Part shown: positions 24,690 to 33,728 of the stretch, one piece after another
Position numbering within the stretch: position 1 is the stretch's first letter
How the letters are laid out: every line of letters starts with the position of its first letter
From: Phycisphaerae bacterium
GTDB taxonomy: Bacteria; Planctomycetota; Phycisphaerae; UBA1845; Fen-1342
Assembly (NCBI GenBank): GCA_028277645.1
Contig: JANQFV010000037.1
Span: forward strand, 1-64,000
Length of the DNA: 64,000 nucleotides
Direction of reading: 5' to 3'
Position numbers and translations under genes: made by a program
The notes under the pieces: generated by a model
The model's input: only the letters and a program-made list of their open reading frames with translations
What the model was told of the DNA's origin: nothing
The model's database searches: none

Positions 24690-25970
24690 CTATACTTCCC
24701 CGTCTTCCTTTCGCACGATGTCTGCGTTGACCGCCCGCAGCTTCTCATCGAACCGATCATAACCGCGATCGAGGTGATAAATGCGGTGCACGCGCGTGGT
24801 CCCGCGTGCCGCCAAACCGGCCAGCACCAGCGCCGCCGACGCACGCAGGTCTGATGCCATCACCGGTGCACCGACCAGCCGCTTCACGCCTTCGACGATC
24901 ACCGTCGCCCCCTCGCGCCGCAGTTTCGCCCCCATCCGATTCAATTCTGCCACGTGCAGGAATCGATCCGGAAAGATCTTCTCCGTAACGATGCTGTTGC
25001 CGTCCGCCAGACACAGCAGTGCCATGAGCTGCGCCTGCAAATCGGTTGGAAATCCCGGAAACGGTTGTGTGGTCACATCTACCGGCTCCAGCCGCCGGGC
25101 CGAGGACACCACCACGCCCTTCTCCGTCTTCTCAACGTTCACACCGACGGCGTTGAGTCGGTCGACAAACGCCATCAGGTGATCAAGCCGGCCGTTCTCC
25201 AGCGTCAACTCACCGTTGGTGACCGCCGCCGCCACCATGAACGTCCCTGCCTCGATGCGATCCGGAATGATCTGGTGCTCGCACCCAGCCAGCTCACGCA
25301 CGCCCTCCACCACGATCCGCGGCGTTCCATACCCCGTAATCGACGCGCCGCACTTGTTGAGAAACTCGGCGAGATCCGTCACCTCTGGCTCACACGCGGC
25401 CATCTCGATGACCGTCGTTCCTTCCGCAAGCGTGGCTGCCATCATCGCGTTAGCCGTACCCAGCACCGTCGATCCGAACGGGCCACCCAGAAACATCTCG
25501 CGTCCGCGCAGCTTCTTGGCCTTGGCGACGATGTCACCGCTCACCAACTCAACATCCGCGCCAAGCTGCCGCATCGCCCGCAGATGAAGATCCACCGGTC
25601 GATCGCCGATCGCACAACCGCCCGGCATCGCGACGTGCGCCTGATGACGTTTGGCCAGCAACGGTCCGAGCACACAGATCGACGCCCGCATCTTGCGCAC
25701 GATGTCGTACTCGGCCTTGAAGTTCATCTCATCGCGCGCGTTCAGCCGTAGCGTGCCGTCAGCGTCGCGCTGCACGTGAACACCGAGCTTCATCAACAGC
25801 TCACCCAGAAACCGAACATCACTCACGTTCGGCACGCCGCGCAACACAACATCGCCTTCGCACAGAATGCTCGCCGCCATGATCGGCAGCGCCGCGTTCT
25901 TCGCGCCGCTCAGTTGCACGGCTCCCCGCAGGCGCGTGCCGCCGTTGATCTCGAAATAAGGAAGACCCAC
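24690..25970 (-). CDS. murA: UDP-N-acetylglucosamine 1-carboxyvinyltransferase
   Basis: 426 aa, catalysing the first committed step of peptidoglycan precursor synthesis (enolpyruvyl transfer to UDP-GlcNAc). The family N-terminus LRGAVQLSGAKNAALPIMAA contains the catalytic Lys. The flexible loop MPGGCAIGDRPVDLHL carries the Cys that reacts with fosfomycin (Cys119). GFPTDLQAQLMALL and the RIYHLDRGYDRFDEKLRA end are also present. It ends convergently with the small gene at 24646. It argues for a peptidoglycan wall in this organism. Confidence 0.95.
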   Translation of the reverse strand: MGLPYFEINGGTRLRGAVQLSGAKNAALPIMAASILCEGDVVLRGVPNVSDVRFLGELLMKLGVHVQRDADGTLRLNARDEMNFKAEYDIVRKMRASICVLGPLLAKRHQAHVAMPGGCAIGDRPVDLHLRAMRQLGADVELVSGDIVAKAKKLRGREMFLGGPFGSTVLGTANAMMAATLAEGTTVIEMAACEPEVTDLAEFLNKCGASITGYGTPRIVVEGVRELAGCEHQIIPDRIEAGTFMVAAAVTNGELTLENGRLDHLMAFVDRLNAVGVNVEKTEKGVVVSSARRLEPVDVTTQPFPGFPTDLQAQLMALLCLADGNSIVTEKIFPDRFLHVAELNRMGAKLRREGATVIVEGVKRLVGAPVMASDLRASAALVLAGLAARGTTRVHRIYHLDRGYDRFDEKLRAVNADIVRKEDGEV

Positions 25971-25983
25971 GAGAACCTCCTTC

Positions 25984-26910
25984 TTACGCTACCTGCGCAC
26001 TGCCGGCGGCCGCGCGGCGCGCATGGATAACACGCTCGTGTCCACCGCCGTCACGGTACGCGACAACGTCCTGCCAGTCACCTGTTCCGAGCAAGTCCCG
26101 CACCCGCGCCGCCTGGTCAAACGCCAACTCGACAAACAGGTGACCGCCCGCAGCCAAATGCCGGGGCGCCTCGTCAATCAGCCGCCGAGCGACGGCCAGC
26201 CCATCCGGCCCCGCGAACAACGCCTCGTGCGGCTCATATGCGCGCACGTTCTCCGCCACGTCCGGACTACCTTCCGCGATGTACGGCGGATTACTCACAA
26301 TCACATCAAACGACGTAGCCCCTGTGTCGTCGCTCCATGCCCCAAAGAGATCACCCGCACGGAATTCGATCCGATCCGCCACTCCATGACGCTTCGCGTT
26401 CTGCCGCGCCACAACCAGCGCCGCCTCCGACGTATCGCTCGCGAAGAGCCGCGCACGCGCCAGATGTCGCGCCAAGCTGATCGCGATGCAACCGGAGCCC
26501 GTTCCCAAGTCCAGAATGCTCGGCGACGTCGCCGCGTCGTCGCCCCACTGCTTGCGCACGATGTCCAGCGTACGCTCGACGAGAATCTCGGTTTCCGGCC
26601 GCGGAATCAGCACCTCCGGCGTCACGGAAAACGGCAACGAGAAGAACTCTTTTTGCCCCGTCAGGTAGGCAATCGGCTTGCCGGCGGCCGCCTCCTTGAC
26701 CAGCGCGCGGAAGGGGGCCAACGTCTTCTCATCAGGGATCGAATCGTGCCGCGTGAAGAGCTGGATACGCTCGCAATCCATCGCGTGTGCGAGGAGAATC
26801 TCGGCGCACAGCCGCGGCGATTCGACGCCCCGCGCCTGGAGGTACTCCCGCGTCCACGCCAACAGCCGCGCTACCGTCCATGGACCGGCGCTGTCTGACG
26901 AACCGCTCAT
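25984..26910 (-). CDS. prmC: Release-factor glutamine methyltransferase
   Basis: 308 aa, methylating the Gln of the GGQ motif in peptide-chain release factors with SAM. An N-terminal helical domain (about 8-80) precedes YLTGQKEFFSLPFSVTPEVLIPRPETE, the SAM motif DLGTGSGC (134-141) and the substrate-Gln motif NPPY (197-200). The ATG at 26910 (MSGSSDS) is preferred; the upstream 16 codons of the tracked ORF do not resemble the family. Its stop lies 13 bases before the murA start, so the two are probably co-transcribed. Confidence 0.93.
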   Translation of the reverse strand: MSGSSDSAGPWTVARLLAWTREYLQARGVESPRLCAEILLAHAMDCERIQLFTRHDSIPDEKTLAPFRALVKEAAAGKPIAYLTGQKEFFSLPFSVTPEVLIPRPETEILVERTLDIVRKQWGDDAATSPSILDLGTGSGCIAISLARHLARARLFASDTSEAALVVARQNAKRHGVADRIEFRAGDLFGAWSDDTGATSFDVIVSNPPYIAEGSPDVAENVRAYEPHEALFAGPDGLAVARRLIDEAPRHLAAGGHLFVELAFDQAARVRDLLGTGDWQDVVAYRDGGGHERVIHARRAAAGSAQVA

Positions 26911-26963
26911 ATCAGGGAATATAGCACACGCCCCCGCAACTGACGAGATTGCCCGCATGGGAC

Positions 26964-27209
26964 CTACCGCACCGGTCCGCGCATTTTCGTCGCCAACCAG
27001 CGCCCCCCGAGCAGCAGCAGCGTCGCACCACCGCTGATGCCACCGTACGCCGCCGCTCGCAGCGCCAACGGGTCCGCCGGATCATCAGCATTGATCTGAT
27101 AGGACATATAGAAGAAGCACAGTGTCACCAATCCCAGCGAGGCCGTGAGGACCCAGAATGTGATGGCCCAGACGCTCGGCGGCTCTTTTTGTGTAGTCGG
27201 CGGTTGCAT
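26964..27209 (-). CDS. Small two-helix membrane protein, unknown
   Basis: 81 aa starting MQPPTTQKEPP, then VWAITFWVLTASLGLVTLCFFYM and, after an acidic loop (NADDPADP), a second apolar segment (AAYGGISGGATLLLLGG). It is shortened from the 149-aa tracked frame, whose first 68 residues overlap the divergent neighbour. No family is recognised. It lies 53 bases upstream of prmC on the same strand. Confidence 0.55.
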   Translation of the reverse strand: MQPPTTQKEPPSVWAITFWVLTASLGLVTLCFFYMSYQINADDPADPLALRAAAYGGISGGATLLLLGGRWLATKMRGPVR

Positions 27210-27261
27210 CGCAGGATTGTACACCGTACGCGTGCCGCAGGCGCGACTATACTGATGTGCC

Positions 27262-29493
27262 ATGGAGCGCGTGCTGAAGATCTTGCCGCGCCTTGCCATT
27301 GCCACCGGGCTGCTCTGCGCAACTTGCGCCACAGTGGCGGCATTCGCACCAGCCCGCGTCACCGGCGCCGAAGTGCAACGTGCCATCCGCCGCGGCGTTC
27401 GCACCATCGTCAACGCACAACGCCCGGATGGAACCTGGCGAGAGCGTAACTACCCCGGCGGCCAGACGTGCCTGGCGGCATTGGCGCTGTTGCAGGCCGG
27501 ACACGCGCCCACCTCCACATCGCTTCAACGGGCCCTGCCGCACATTCAGGCGTTCCCCAACAGGCACACCTACGTCGTCAGCCTCAAGTTACAGGTACTC
27601 GCGGCAGCCGATCCGCAACACTACGCCCGCGAGATCGGCGCTGCCGCCGACTGGCTAATCAAGGCCCAGAACAAGACCGGGTTGTGGGGCTATACCGAAA
27701 CCGGCGATCGCTTTGACCACTCCAACTCACAATTTGCCCTGCTCGGCTTGCACGCCGCGGCCCAGGCCGGCGTGCCAATCCCCGACACCGTCTGGCGCCG
27801 CGCGGAGCAACGCATTCTGCGGTCGCAGAACGCCGATGGCGGCTGGGCTTATCAGGACTCCGGTCGCAGCTACGGCAGCATGACCGCAGCCGGCCTTGCG
27901 GACCTCTATATCGTCGGCAATCAACCGTTTCAACGTCGCGAAAAGACCTTCCGCGACGGCGCGGCACCACGCTGCGGCAGGTACAACACCAATCGCAAGT
28001 TGATCCGCGCGCAGGATTGGCTCGGCCGGAACTTCGCCGCCAACACTAATCCCCGCGGCCACGGCAGCTACGTGAACTACTGGCTGTATGCAGTGGAACG
28101 CTGTGGCATTCTCTCGGGCCGACGTTACTTCGGCCCCCACGACTGGTACCGCGCCGGCGCTGCGCACCTCGTGCGCACCCAGCGCAGCGACGGCCTCTGG
28201 AACCGCAACCTCGTCGACACGTGCCTCGGCGTGCTGTTTCTCGCCAAGGGGCACAAGTCACTGCTTATCCAGAAGCTGCGCTGGTCGGATGATGACGAGT
28301 GGAATCCGGATCGCAACGACGTGGCCCACCTTGTCGCGCACATTGACGATCAACTCGGGCAGCCCGTCGCGTGGCAGGTAGTCGATTTCGATGCCCCGCT
28401 CGAAGACTGGCTCGCCGCCCCGATTCTCTACTTCCACGGCCATGAGTTCCCCGAATGGGACGTGACCCAGCGCGACAAGCTCCGCGCCTATGTCGAGCAG
28501 GGCGGCCTGCTGTTTGCCGAAGCCTGCTGCAGTCGAGCGGAATTCCGCGCGGGTTTCGAGCAGTTTGCGGCGAACACCTTTCCCGAAACACCTCTGCGCG
28601 TGCTTGGGCCGGACCACGCCGTCTACCGTGTGCGCCACGAGCTCGAACCGTACGACCTGCGCGGCGTCGATTTCGGCTGCCGCACCAGCGTGCTCTTCAG
28701 CCCGCACGATCTCTCATGCCTCTGGGAACAGGGCGACGTGCCGATCCTCAGCGAATACGCCTTCCAACTGGGCACCAATATCGCGGCGTATGCAATCGGC
28801 AAGCGCCCGCTACGCGATCGCCTAGATGCGGTTGTTCTACCGAGCGAAACGCCCGCAAAACAACGTATTGCCCCTCAACCTGGCGCATTTCGGTTGGCTC
28901 AGGTCGCATACGAAGGCGATTGGCGACCCTTCCCGCTCGCACTTGTGCGTTTCGCGGAGTTTCTGCGCGACGAGTTGAGCTTCGACGTCGTGACCGAGTA
29001 TCGACAAGTTCGCCTGACCGACTCCGAACTGTATCGCTCGCCAGTGCTCTACCTCGCCGGCCACTTCGACTTCGAACTCCCGATCGAGGAGCGCACCGCG
29101 CTCCGCGACCACTTGCGCCGTGGCGGATTCTTGATTGCTGACGCGTGCTGCGGCACACAGCCGTTCGACGGCGCCTTCCGGCGCCTCGTTCGCCAGATGT
29201 TCCCGGAAGCTACGCTACAACAGCTACCGCTCGACCACCCGGTGTTCCAGGGGCGCCCGGGCTTCGACGTTCGCCAGGTCAAGTACTCACCTGATGTCGT
29301 TCGCACCCAACCCGACAGGAACGAACCCGAGCTTTGGGGCCTGGAGATCGATGGGCGCCTCGTGACCGTCTACAGCCCGTACAGCCTCGGCTGCGGCCTC
29401 ACCGGCGAAGCCTTCGACGGCTGCTGGGGCCTAGCCAGCGAAGACGCCCGCCGCCTGGCCGCCAACATCATCCTCTACGCCGTCACGCATTGA
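27262..29493 (+). CDS. Secreted alpha-toroid (prenyltransferase-like) protein with two DUF4159 domains
   Basis: 743 aa. A signal peptide is followed by a squalene-cyclase-like toroid (about 30-345) with repeats such as IVNAQRPDGTW, KAQNKTGLWGY, RSQNADGGWAYQDSGRSYGSM and RTQRSDGLW. Two DUF4159 modules follow: about 370-515 (ILYFHGHEFPEWD ... LRAYVEQGGLLFAEACC) and 545-743 (VLYLAGHFDFELP ... LRDHLRRGGFLIADACC). The modules clearly duplicate one another, each with a GGxLxAxACC core and a DHPVF/DHAVY motif. DUF4159 is related to glutamine-amidotransferase-like folds, but its function is unknown. The enzyme activity of the toroid is also unknown. Confidence 0.82.
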   Translation: MERVLKILPRLAIATGLLCATCATVAAFAPARVTGAEVQRAIRRGVRTIVNAQRPDGTWRERNYPGGQTCLAALALLQAGHAPTSTSLQRALPHIQAFPNRHTYVVSLKLQVLAAADPQHYAREIGAAADWLIKAQNKTGLWGYTETGDRFDHSNSQFALLGLHAAAQAGVPIPDTVWRRAEQRILRSQNADGGWAYQDSGRSYGSMTAAGLADLYIVGNQPFQRREKTFRDGAAPRCGRYNTNRKLIRAQDWLGRNFAANTNPRGHGSYVNYWLYAVERCGILSGRRYFGPHDWYRAGAAHLVRTQRSDGLWNRNLVDTCLGVLFLAKGHKSLLIQKLRWSDDDEWNPDRNDVAHLVAHIDDQLGQPVAWQVVDFDAPLEDWLAAPILYFHGHEFPEWDVTQRDKLRAYVEQGGLLFAEACCSRAEFRAGFEQFAANTFPETPLRVLGPDHAVYRVRHELEPYDLRGVDFGCRTSVLFSPHDLSCLWEQGDVPILSEYAFQLGTNIAAYAIGKRPLRDRLDAVVLPSETPAKQRIAPQPGAFRLAQVAYEGDWRPFPLALVRFAEFLRDELSFDVVTEYRQVRLTDSELYRSPVLYLAGHFDFELPIEERTALRDHLRRGGFLIADACCGTQPFDGAFRRLVRQMFPEATLQQLPLDHPVFQGRPGFDVRQVKYSPDVVRTQPDRNEPELWGLEIDGRLVTVYSPYSLGCGLTGEAFDGCWGLASEDARRLAANIILYAVTH

Positions 29494-29494
29494 A

Positions 29495-29526
29495 CCCTCT
29501 CTCTCAGGGAGGGGTTGGCGGAGGGT
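29495..29526. repeat. Dispersed CCCTCCC/GGGAGGG palindromic repeat, copy 2
   Basis: CCCTCTCTCTCAGGGAGGGG followed by TTGGCGGAGGGT starts two bases after a stop codon. It closely matches the copy at 50547. The arms CCCTC and GAGGG can pair into a hairpin, so it may also act as a 3' end signal. Confidence 0.6.
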
Positions 29527-29643
29527 AACAACTCCCGAGTTTCAGGGCTCTCCGAAGCGCGTACGTCGGCTTCGAATGAGTTTCAGGATACGTTCTAATC
29601 CCCCCTTTGATCCTCAGATCCTGTGATCCTTCGGTCCTCCCCG

Positions 29644-29991
29644 CTACTCCACATACGCCCCCGGCGTGTCGCGGTCGAACTCCTTGCCACGCGGATCCGC
29701 GTCTTCCGATTTGCGTCGCTGCTCGGCGTTAGAGCGCGCGGCCCAGATCGAACCCAGCGCCCCCTCCCATACGTAGCCCCGCTTGCCCGACCAAGACCAG
29801 ACATTCGCGTAGCTCCCCTCACGCCCCAGCAGCAGCACCCGCGTCCCCGCCTCGAACGTCCCCTGCGGCGGCGCGAGCTGCGTCGGGCCGTCCTCATAGT
29901 ACGGCGTAGGACGTTCGATCACATGCGTACAGCCCACAAAGAGCGCCAGCCCCACCAGCAGGCCGCCGACCATGCTACGTCGTTGCGACAT
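29644..29991 (-). CDS. Small SH3-domain lipoprotein
   Basis: 115 aa. A lipobox (GLALFVGC) predicts lipid anchoring. Residues about 45-85 (FEAGTRVLLLGREGSYANVWSWSGKRGYVWEGAL) resemble a bacterial SH3-like fold. The rest is charged and probably disordered. It stands alone between two spaced genes and its partner is unknown. Confidence 0.7.
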   Translation of the reverse strand: MSQRRSMVGGLLVGLALFVGCTHVIERPTPYYEDGPTQLAPPQGTFEAGTRVLLLGREGSYANVWSWSGKRGYVWEGALGSIWAARSNAEQRRKSEDADPRGKEFDRDTPGAYVE

Positions 29992-30101
29992 ACGGTCATT
30001 ATACCGGTGTTTCGGACGCCCGCAGGGCGGAGCGGTTTACACGCCTGCCGACCCGCGCCCAGTTAGTTGTCAGCAAGATCGGAAAGCCGACAGTCCAACG
30101 G

Positions 30102-30130
30102 CTTCTCTGCGCCCTCTGTGCCTCTGTGGT
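30102..30130. repeat. 29-bp dispersed repeat, copy 1
   Basis: CTTCTCTGCGCCCTCTGTGC followed by CTCTGTGGT is identical over 29 bases to 37833-37861. It lies in the gap just beyond the DUF4097 gene. Confidence 0.8.
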
Positions 30131-30134
30131 TCAG

Positions 30135-31019
30135 TTACTCTTCAGCGTCCACGCGAACCGTCCCATTGGACGTGCGCGCCTCGATCAGGCAACCACCGCC
30201 GTTCATCGCACCGCGCAGACTGTTCTTTCGCAGGCGTTCGATCGCAAACACACCGGCCGGCAAGTCGACGTGTACCTGACCGTTCGACGTACTCAACCGC
30301 AGGTCCGCCCCTAGATCGGCCGGCAAGGTCAGGTGAATCGTACCGTTGGACGACCGCGCCACCAGCCGCCCTTCTGCAGCGGGCGCGACGTGGGCCCGGA
30401 TAGACCCGTTCGACGTCTCCAGCGCACAGTCGCCGACGATGTTCATCGCTACGATGCGACCGTTCGCCGTATCGGCTGACACATTGCCCTGAATGTTCTC
30501 GAGCGTTACAGCGCCGTTAGAGGTGTCAACAGTCACCGAACCGGTAACATCGCTGACGCGCACGCGTCCATTGGCCGTATCGGCGATGACCTCGTCACAC
30601 ATGTCCGCTACGACGATGCCGCCATTACGCGTCTCCAGCCGCGCACTACATGCCGACGGGACCCGCACGCGTATGCTGCCGCCGACGTTCTTGTTGTGCA
30701 GGTGCGGCGGATATTCGAGCCGGACGAGCAACGTCTGCGTGGCACCGGTCGCCGGCTTGGCGACGACTTCGACCTGATCCAGGTGCTTATGCGCCGCGTC
30801 GTACGTCAACCCGCCGGCCGACACCTCCCCCGTGATCGTCACGTCATCGACGTCTGCCACGCGCAGATCGAGTTCACCGTTACGCGTGAAGACTTCGATG
30901 TGTTCGTAATCCTCCCACGGCACGTGCAGATCGAAGTCCCGTGTCACACGCACGGGATTGCTGCACCCACTGGCAAACAGCCCTGCGGTCATGGTCATCA
31001 GGACGAATAGACGGTACAT
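30135..31019 (-). CDS. DUF4097-type beta-repeat lipoprotein
   Basis: 294 aa from the ATG at 31019, which has GGAGGA upstream. A lipobox (GLFASGC) is followed by a DUF4097-like beta solenoid built from repeats of the form T-x-N-G-x-[IV] (TRNGGIVVA, TANGRVRVS, TSNGAVTLE, TANGRIVAM, TSNGSIRAH, SSNGTIHLT, TSNGQVHVD). Such proteins are envelope-anchored and of unknown function, sometimes linked to stress or anti-sigma systems. It is downstream of rplL but separated by a strong terminator. Confidence 0.85.
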   Translation of the reverse strand: MYRLFVLMTMTAGLFASGCSNPVRVTRDFDLHVPWEDYEHIEVFTRNGELDLRVADVDDVTITGEVSAGGLTYDAAHKHLDQVEVVAKPATGATQTLLVRLEYPPHLHNKNVGGSIRVRVPSACSARLETRNGGIVVADMCDEVIADTANGRVRVSDVTGSVTVDTSNGAVTLENIQGNVSADTANGRIVAMNIVGDCALETSNGSIRAHVAPAAEGRLVARSSNGTIHLTLPADLGADLRLSTSNGQVHVDLPAGVFAIERLRKNSLRGAMNGGGCLIEARTSNGTVRVDAEE

Positions 31020-31144
31020 GTCATTCCTCCACTCTGGGTCGGATGCCAGTCGAACCGGTTTCAACGCCAGCTTTCCGCAAGTGTGTACCAGTCCCGCTCA
31101 TGGAGGTGTATTATCCCGCAGCGATCGAATATTGACGAATGCGG

Positions 31145-31181
31145 AAAAAAGACAGGTTCGGCCAGTCTCGACCGAACCTGC
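31145..31181 (-). terminator. Rho-independent terminator of the tuf-rplL cluster
   Basis: On the minus strand CAGGTTCGG and CCGAACCTG form a perfect stem with a 10-base loop, followed by C and six Ts. It lies about 30 bases after the rplL stop. rpoB, which commonly follows rplL, is absent here. Confidence 0.92.
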
Positions 31182-31213
31182 CAGAATCGCAGATGTGTCT
31201 TTAGCGGCGGACG

Positions 31214-31642
31214 CTACTTGATCTCGACCGCAGCGCCGGCACCCTCGAGCTCGCCCTTCCACTTCTCGGCGTCTTCTTTGCTGACACCCTCCAGAAGCGG
31301 CTTCGGCGCCTCGTCCACAAGCGCCTTGGCTTCCTTGAGGCCCAGGTCGCTGCGCGCCGCGCGGACGACCTTGATCACCTGCAGCTTCTTGTCGCCGGCA
31401 CCCTTGAGGATGACGTCGAACTCGGTCTGCTCTTCTTCGCCGCCGCCATCGCCGCCGGCGCCCGGAGCCGCCGCCATCATGACGCCGCCGCCCGCGGCGG
31501 GCTCAATCCCGTATTCGTCCTTCATATAGTCGGCCAACGACTGCGCCTGAATCAACGTCAGGCCGGCGATCTTGTCGCCGATTTCCTTGATGGCCGCATC
31601 GTACTCTTTGGCTGGTGCCGCTTCGGCAGGTGCTTCCGCCAT
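31214..31642 (-). CDS. rplL: 50S ribosomal protein L7/L12
   Basis: 142 aa, the multimeric stalk protein that recruits translation GTPases. It has an N-terminal dimerisation helix region ([21 protein letters not shown]), an Ala/Gly-rich hinge ([20 protein letters not shown]) and the C-terminal domain ([40 protein letters not shown]). The leading 20 residues ([13 protein letters not shown]) are longer than the common length of about 125 aa. It is the last gene of the cluster. Confidence 0.97.
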   Translation of the reverse strand: MAEAPAEAAPAKEYDAAIKEIGDKIAGLTLIQAQSLADYMKDEYGIEPAAGGGVMMAAAPGAGGDGGGEEEQTEFDVILKGAGDKKLQVIKVVRAARSDLGLKEAKALVDEAPKPLLEGVSKEDAEKWKGELEGAGAAVEIK

Positions 31643-31759
31643 GATTCACTCTCCACAGTCAAACGCTTTCGGCCGGCCTGATAGCTGAGACCCCGTTAGC
31701 CTCATTTAATCCACTTCGGGAGCACTCAGGCACGCGCCGTCAATATCACTGTTCGCGTG

Positions 31760-32311
31760 CTAAGCCTGCACGCGTTCGATGGTCTCGCCTTTCTCCAGCT
31801 TCTCCGCGATCTGCTTGATCGCTCCGACGACCTTTCGGCCCGGGGATACCGCCGCGCCGACGACGTTCCGACCCGGAGTAGTCACGATCAGCACGATCTT
31901 CGCCTGGAGGTCCGCCCGGCTCGGCATCTTGTGCAGATCCTGCACCTGACTTTCGTCCAGGTACTCGCCCTCCAGCAGAGCACCACGCAGCCGTAGCGTG
32001 TCCTTCGGGAACTTCGGTGCCCAGTCTTCGAGCAGCTTGGCAACGTCGATCGCTGACTCACCGCCGGTGATCAGCGCTGCGGGACCTTCGAGCTGATCCG
32101 CAAGCGGCGCCAGCGGACTCTCCGCGCAGGCGCGCCGGAACAGGGCCGTTTTCACGACCTCCATCCGCATCTCCCGGCCGCGCAGGTCCCCGCGAAACTC
32201 GTTCGTCGTCGTGCCGTCGACACCGACCAGTTCGATCCACACCGCGTTGTTCTGCTCGGCGTAGCGCTCTTTCAATTCGTTCGTGATCAGTTCTTTGACG
32301 AGCTTACTCAT
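31760..32311 (-). CDS. rplJ: 50S ribosomal protein L10
   Basis: 183 aa, anchoring the L7/L12 stalk to the ribosome. Family features are MSKLVKELITNELKERY, VVKTALFRRACAES and GPAALITG. The ATG at 32311 overlaps the rplA stop by ATGA; the tracked longer frame is not needed. A 117-base gap separates it from rplL, in which no clear regulatory structure was identified. Because rplA and rplJ overlap, there is no independent L10 leader here. Confidence 0.94.
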   Translation of the reverse strand: MSKLVKELITNELKERYAEQNNAVWIELVGVDGTTTNEFRGDLRGREMRMEVVKTALFRRACAESPLAPLADQLEGPAALITGGESAIDVAKLLEDWAPKFPKDTLRLRGALLEGEYLDESQVQDLHKMPSRADLQAKIVLIVTTPGRNVVGAAVSPGRKVVGAIKQIAEKLEKGETIERVQA

Positions 32312-33018
32312 GACGCGGCCTCCGCTGTCTGGGCCGAGGTGTCGATCTGCACTGCCGGCGTCATCGTGCCGCTGATGCACACCTTTTTCAGAAACGTCCC
32401 CTTCGCGGCGGCCGGCTTCATGCGCCGGATGTGGTCAACAAACGCCGTGATGTTCTCTTTGAGGTCGTCGTCGCTGAAGCTCAGCTTGCCGACGACCGCG
32501 TGTACGTTGCCGCCCGAATCGTTGCGGAACTCGAGCTTGCCCGCCGAGTAGTCCTTCACAGCCTTGGCGATGTCCGGCGTCACCGTGCCGCTCTTGGGCG
32601 ACGGCATCTTGCCCTGCGGGCCCAGGACCCGGCCCAACCGGCCAACCTTGCCCATCATCGACGGGTGCGCGACCGCGACATCGAAGTCCATCCACCCCTT
32701 CTGGACCTTCTCGACCAGCTCGTCGGCGCCGGCTTCGATGGCACCGGCTCCCTTGGCCGCCTCGACCTCCGTCTCGGGACAGAAGGCGATCACGCGTTTC
32801 GACTTGCCGATGCCCTTCGGCAGGCTCAGCGAACCGCGGATCATCTGGTCGGCCTGTCGCGGATCGATGCCCAAATGGAGCACCAGATCAACTGACTGGT
32901 CGAACTTGGTCTTGGAGTAGTTCTTCAGTCGTTTGACGCCCTCTTCGAGCGGCAAGGCCTGGGCAGGGATCTTCTCTGCATCTTTCTTGTAACGCCTGCT
33001 GCGAAATCGCATTGCCAA
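32308..33018 (-). CDS. rplA: 50S ribosomal protein L1
   Basis: 236 aa, binding 23S rRNA at the L1 stalk. Recognisable segments are FDQSVDLVLHLGIDPRQADQMIRG, SLPKGIGKSKRVIAFC, VGRLGRVLGPQGKMPSPKSGTVTPD and FRNDSGGNVHAVVGKLSF. In other bacteria L1 also represses its own operon by binding the mRNA leader. No clear binding site was identified in the 119-base gap after rplK. Confidence 0.97.
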   Translation of the reverse strand: MAMRFRSRRYKKDAEKIPAQALPLEEGVKRLKNYSKTKFDQSVDLVLHLGIDPRQADQMIRGSLSLPKGIGKSKRVIAFCPETEVEAAKGAGAIEAGADELVEKVQKGWMDFDVAVAHPSMMGKVGRLGRVLGPQGKMPSPKSGTVTPDIAKAVKDYSAGKLEFRNDSGGNVHAVVGKLSFSDDDLKENITAFVDHIRRMKPAAAKGTFLKKVCISGTMTPAVQIDTSAQTAEAAS

Positions 33019-33137
33019 GCTCCCACTAAGTTACAGGCCCGTGGTGCGGCCCTCAGATTGTCGAACGCCCGGCCAGAACGCCGACCGACGTTTCGTCACT
33101 GCCGACGCCGCCGTGCGCCGGCCGCTGGCCCCCCGCT

Positions 33138-33587
33138 TTAGTCCACGACCTCAATGCCCATCGACCGGGCCGTGCCGGCGATGATGCGCGCCGCCGCGTC
33201 GACATCAAAGGCGTTGAGGTCCTTCATCTTTGTTTCGGCAATTTTCTTCAAATCGTCCTGCGTCACCCGTCCGACCTTGTTGCGATTCGGCTCGCCCGAG
33301 CCTTTCTCAACAATCGCCGCCCCCGCATCCAGTGGCTTGGCCGCCTTGACCAAGAGCACTGCGGCCGGCGGACTCTTGACGATGAAGTCGAAGCTCTTGT
33401 CCTTGTAGACGGTGATCTCCACCGGGCACGTGACACCTGCCAGGTCCTTTGTGCGGTCGTTGAACTGCTGCACGAACTGACCGATGTTCACGCCGTGCTG
33501 ACCCAGCGCCGGACCTACCGGTGGGGCCGGCGTCGCCTGACCGCCCGGGGCCTGCAGTTTGATCTTTCCGACTACGGCTTTGGCCAT
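33138..33587 (-). CDS. rplK: 50S ribosomal protein L11
   Basis: 149 aa, part of the GTPase-associated centre. Typical sequence: [47 protein letters not shown] and the C-terminal [26 protein letters not shown]. The length is close to the family norm. It follows nusG after about 140 bases. Confidence 0.97.
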   Translation of the reverse strand: MAKAVVGKIKLQAPGGQATPAPPVGPALGQHGVNIGQFVQQFNDRTKDLAGVTCPVEITVYKDKSFDFIVKSPPAAVLLVKAAKPLDAGAAIVEKGSGEPNRNKVGRVTQDDLKKIAETKMKDLNAFDVDAAARIIAGTARSMGIEVVD

Positions 33588-33728
33588 GGTTCAATCCTGC
33601 CGTTACGCCCTGATTCGCCCGCACACGCGGTGCCCGCACCAAATGTCACAAGTCCAATCAATTTACCACACAATTCTTCCCGAATCCAGTCGGGACGCCC
33701 TGATTTTGCCCCGTATCGGCCGCTAGCG

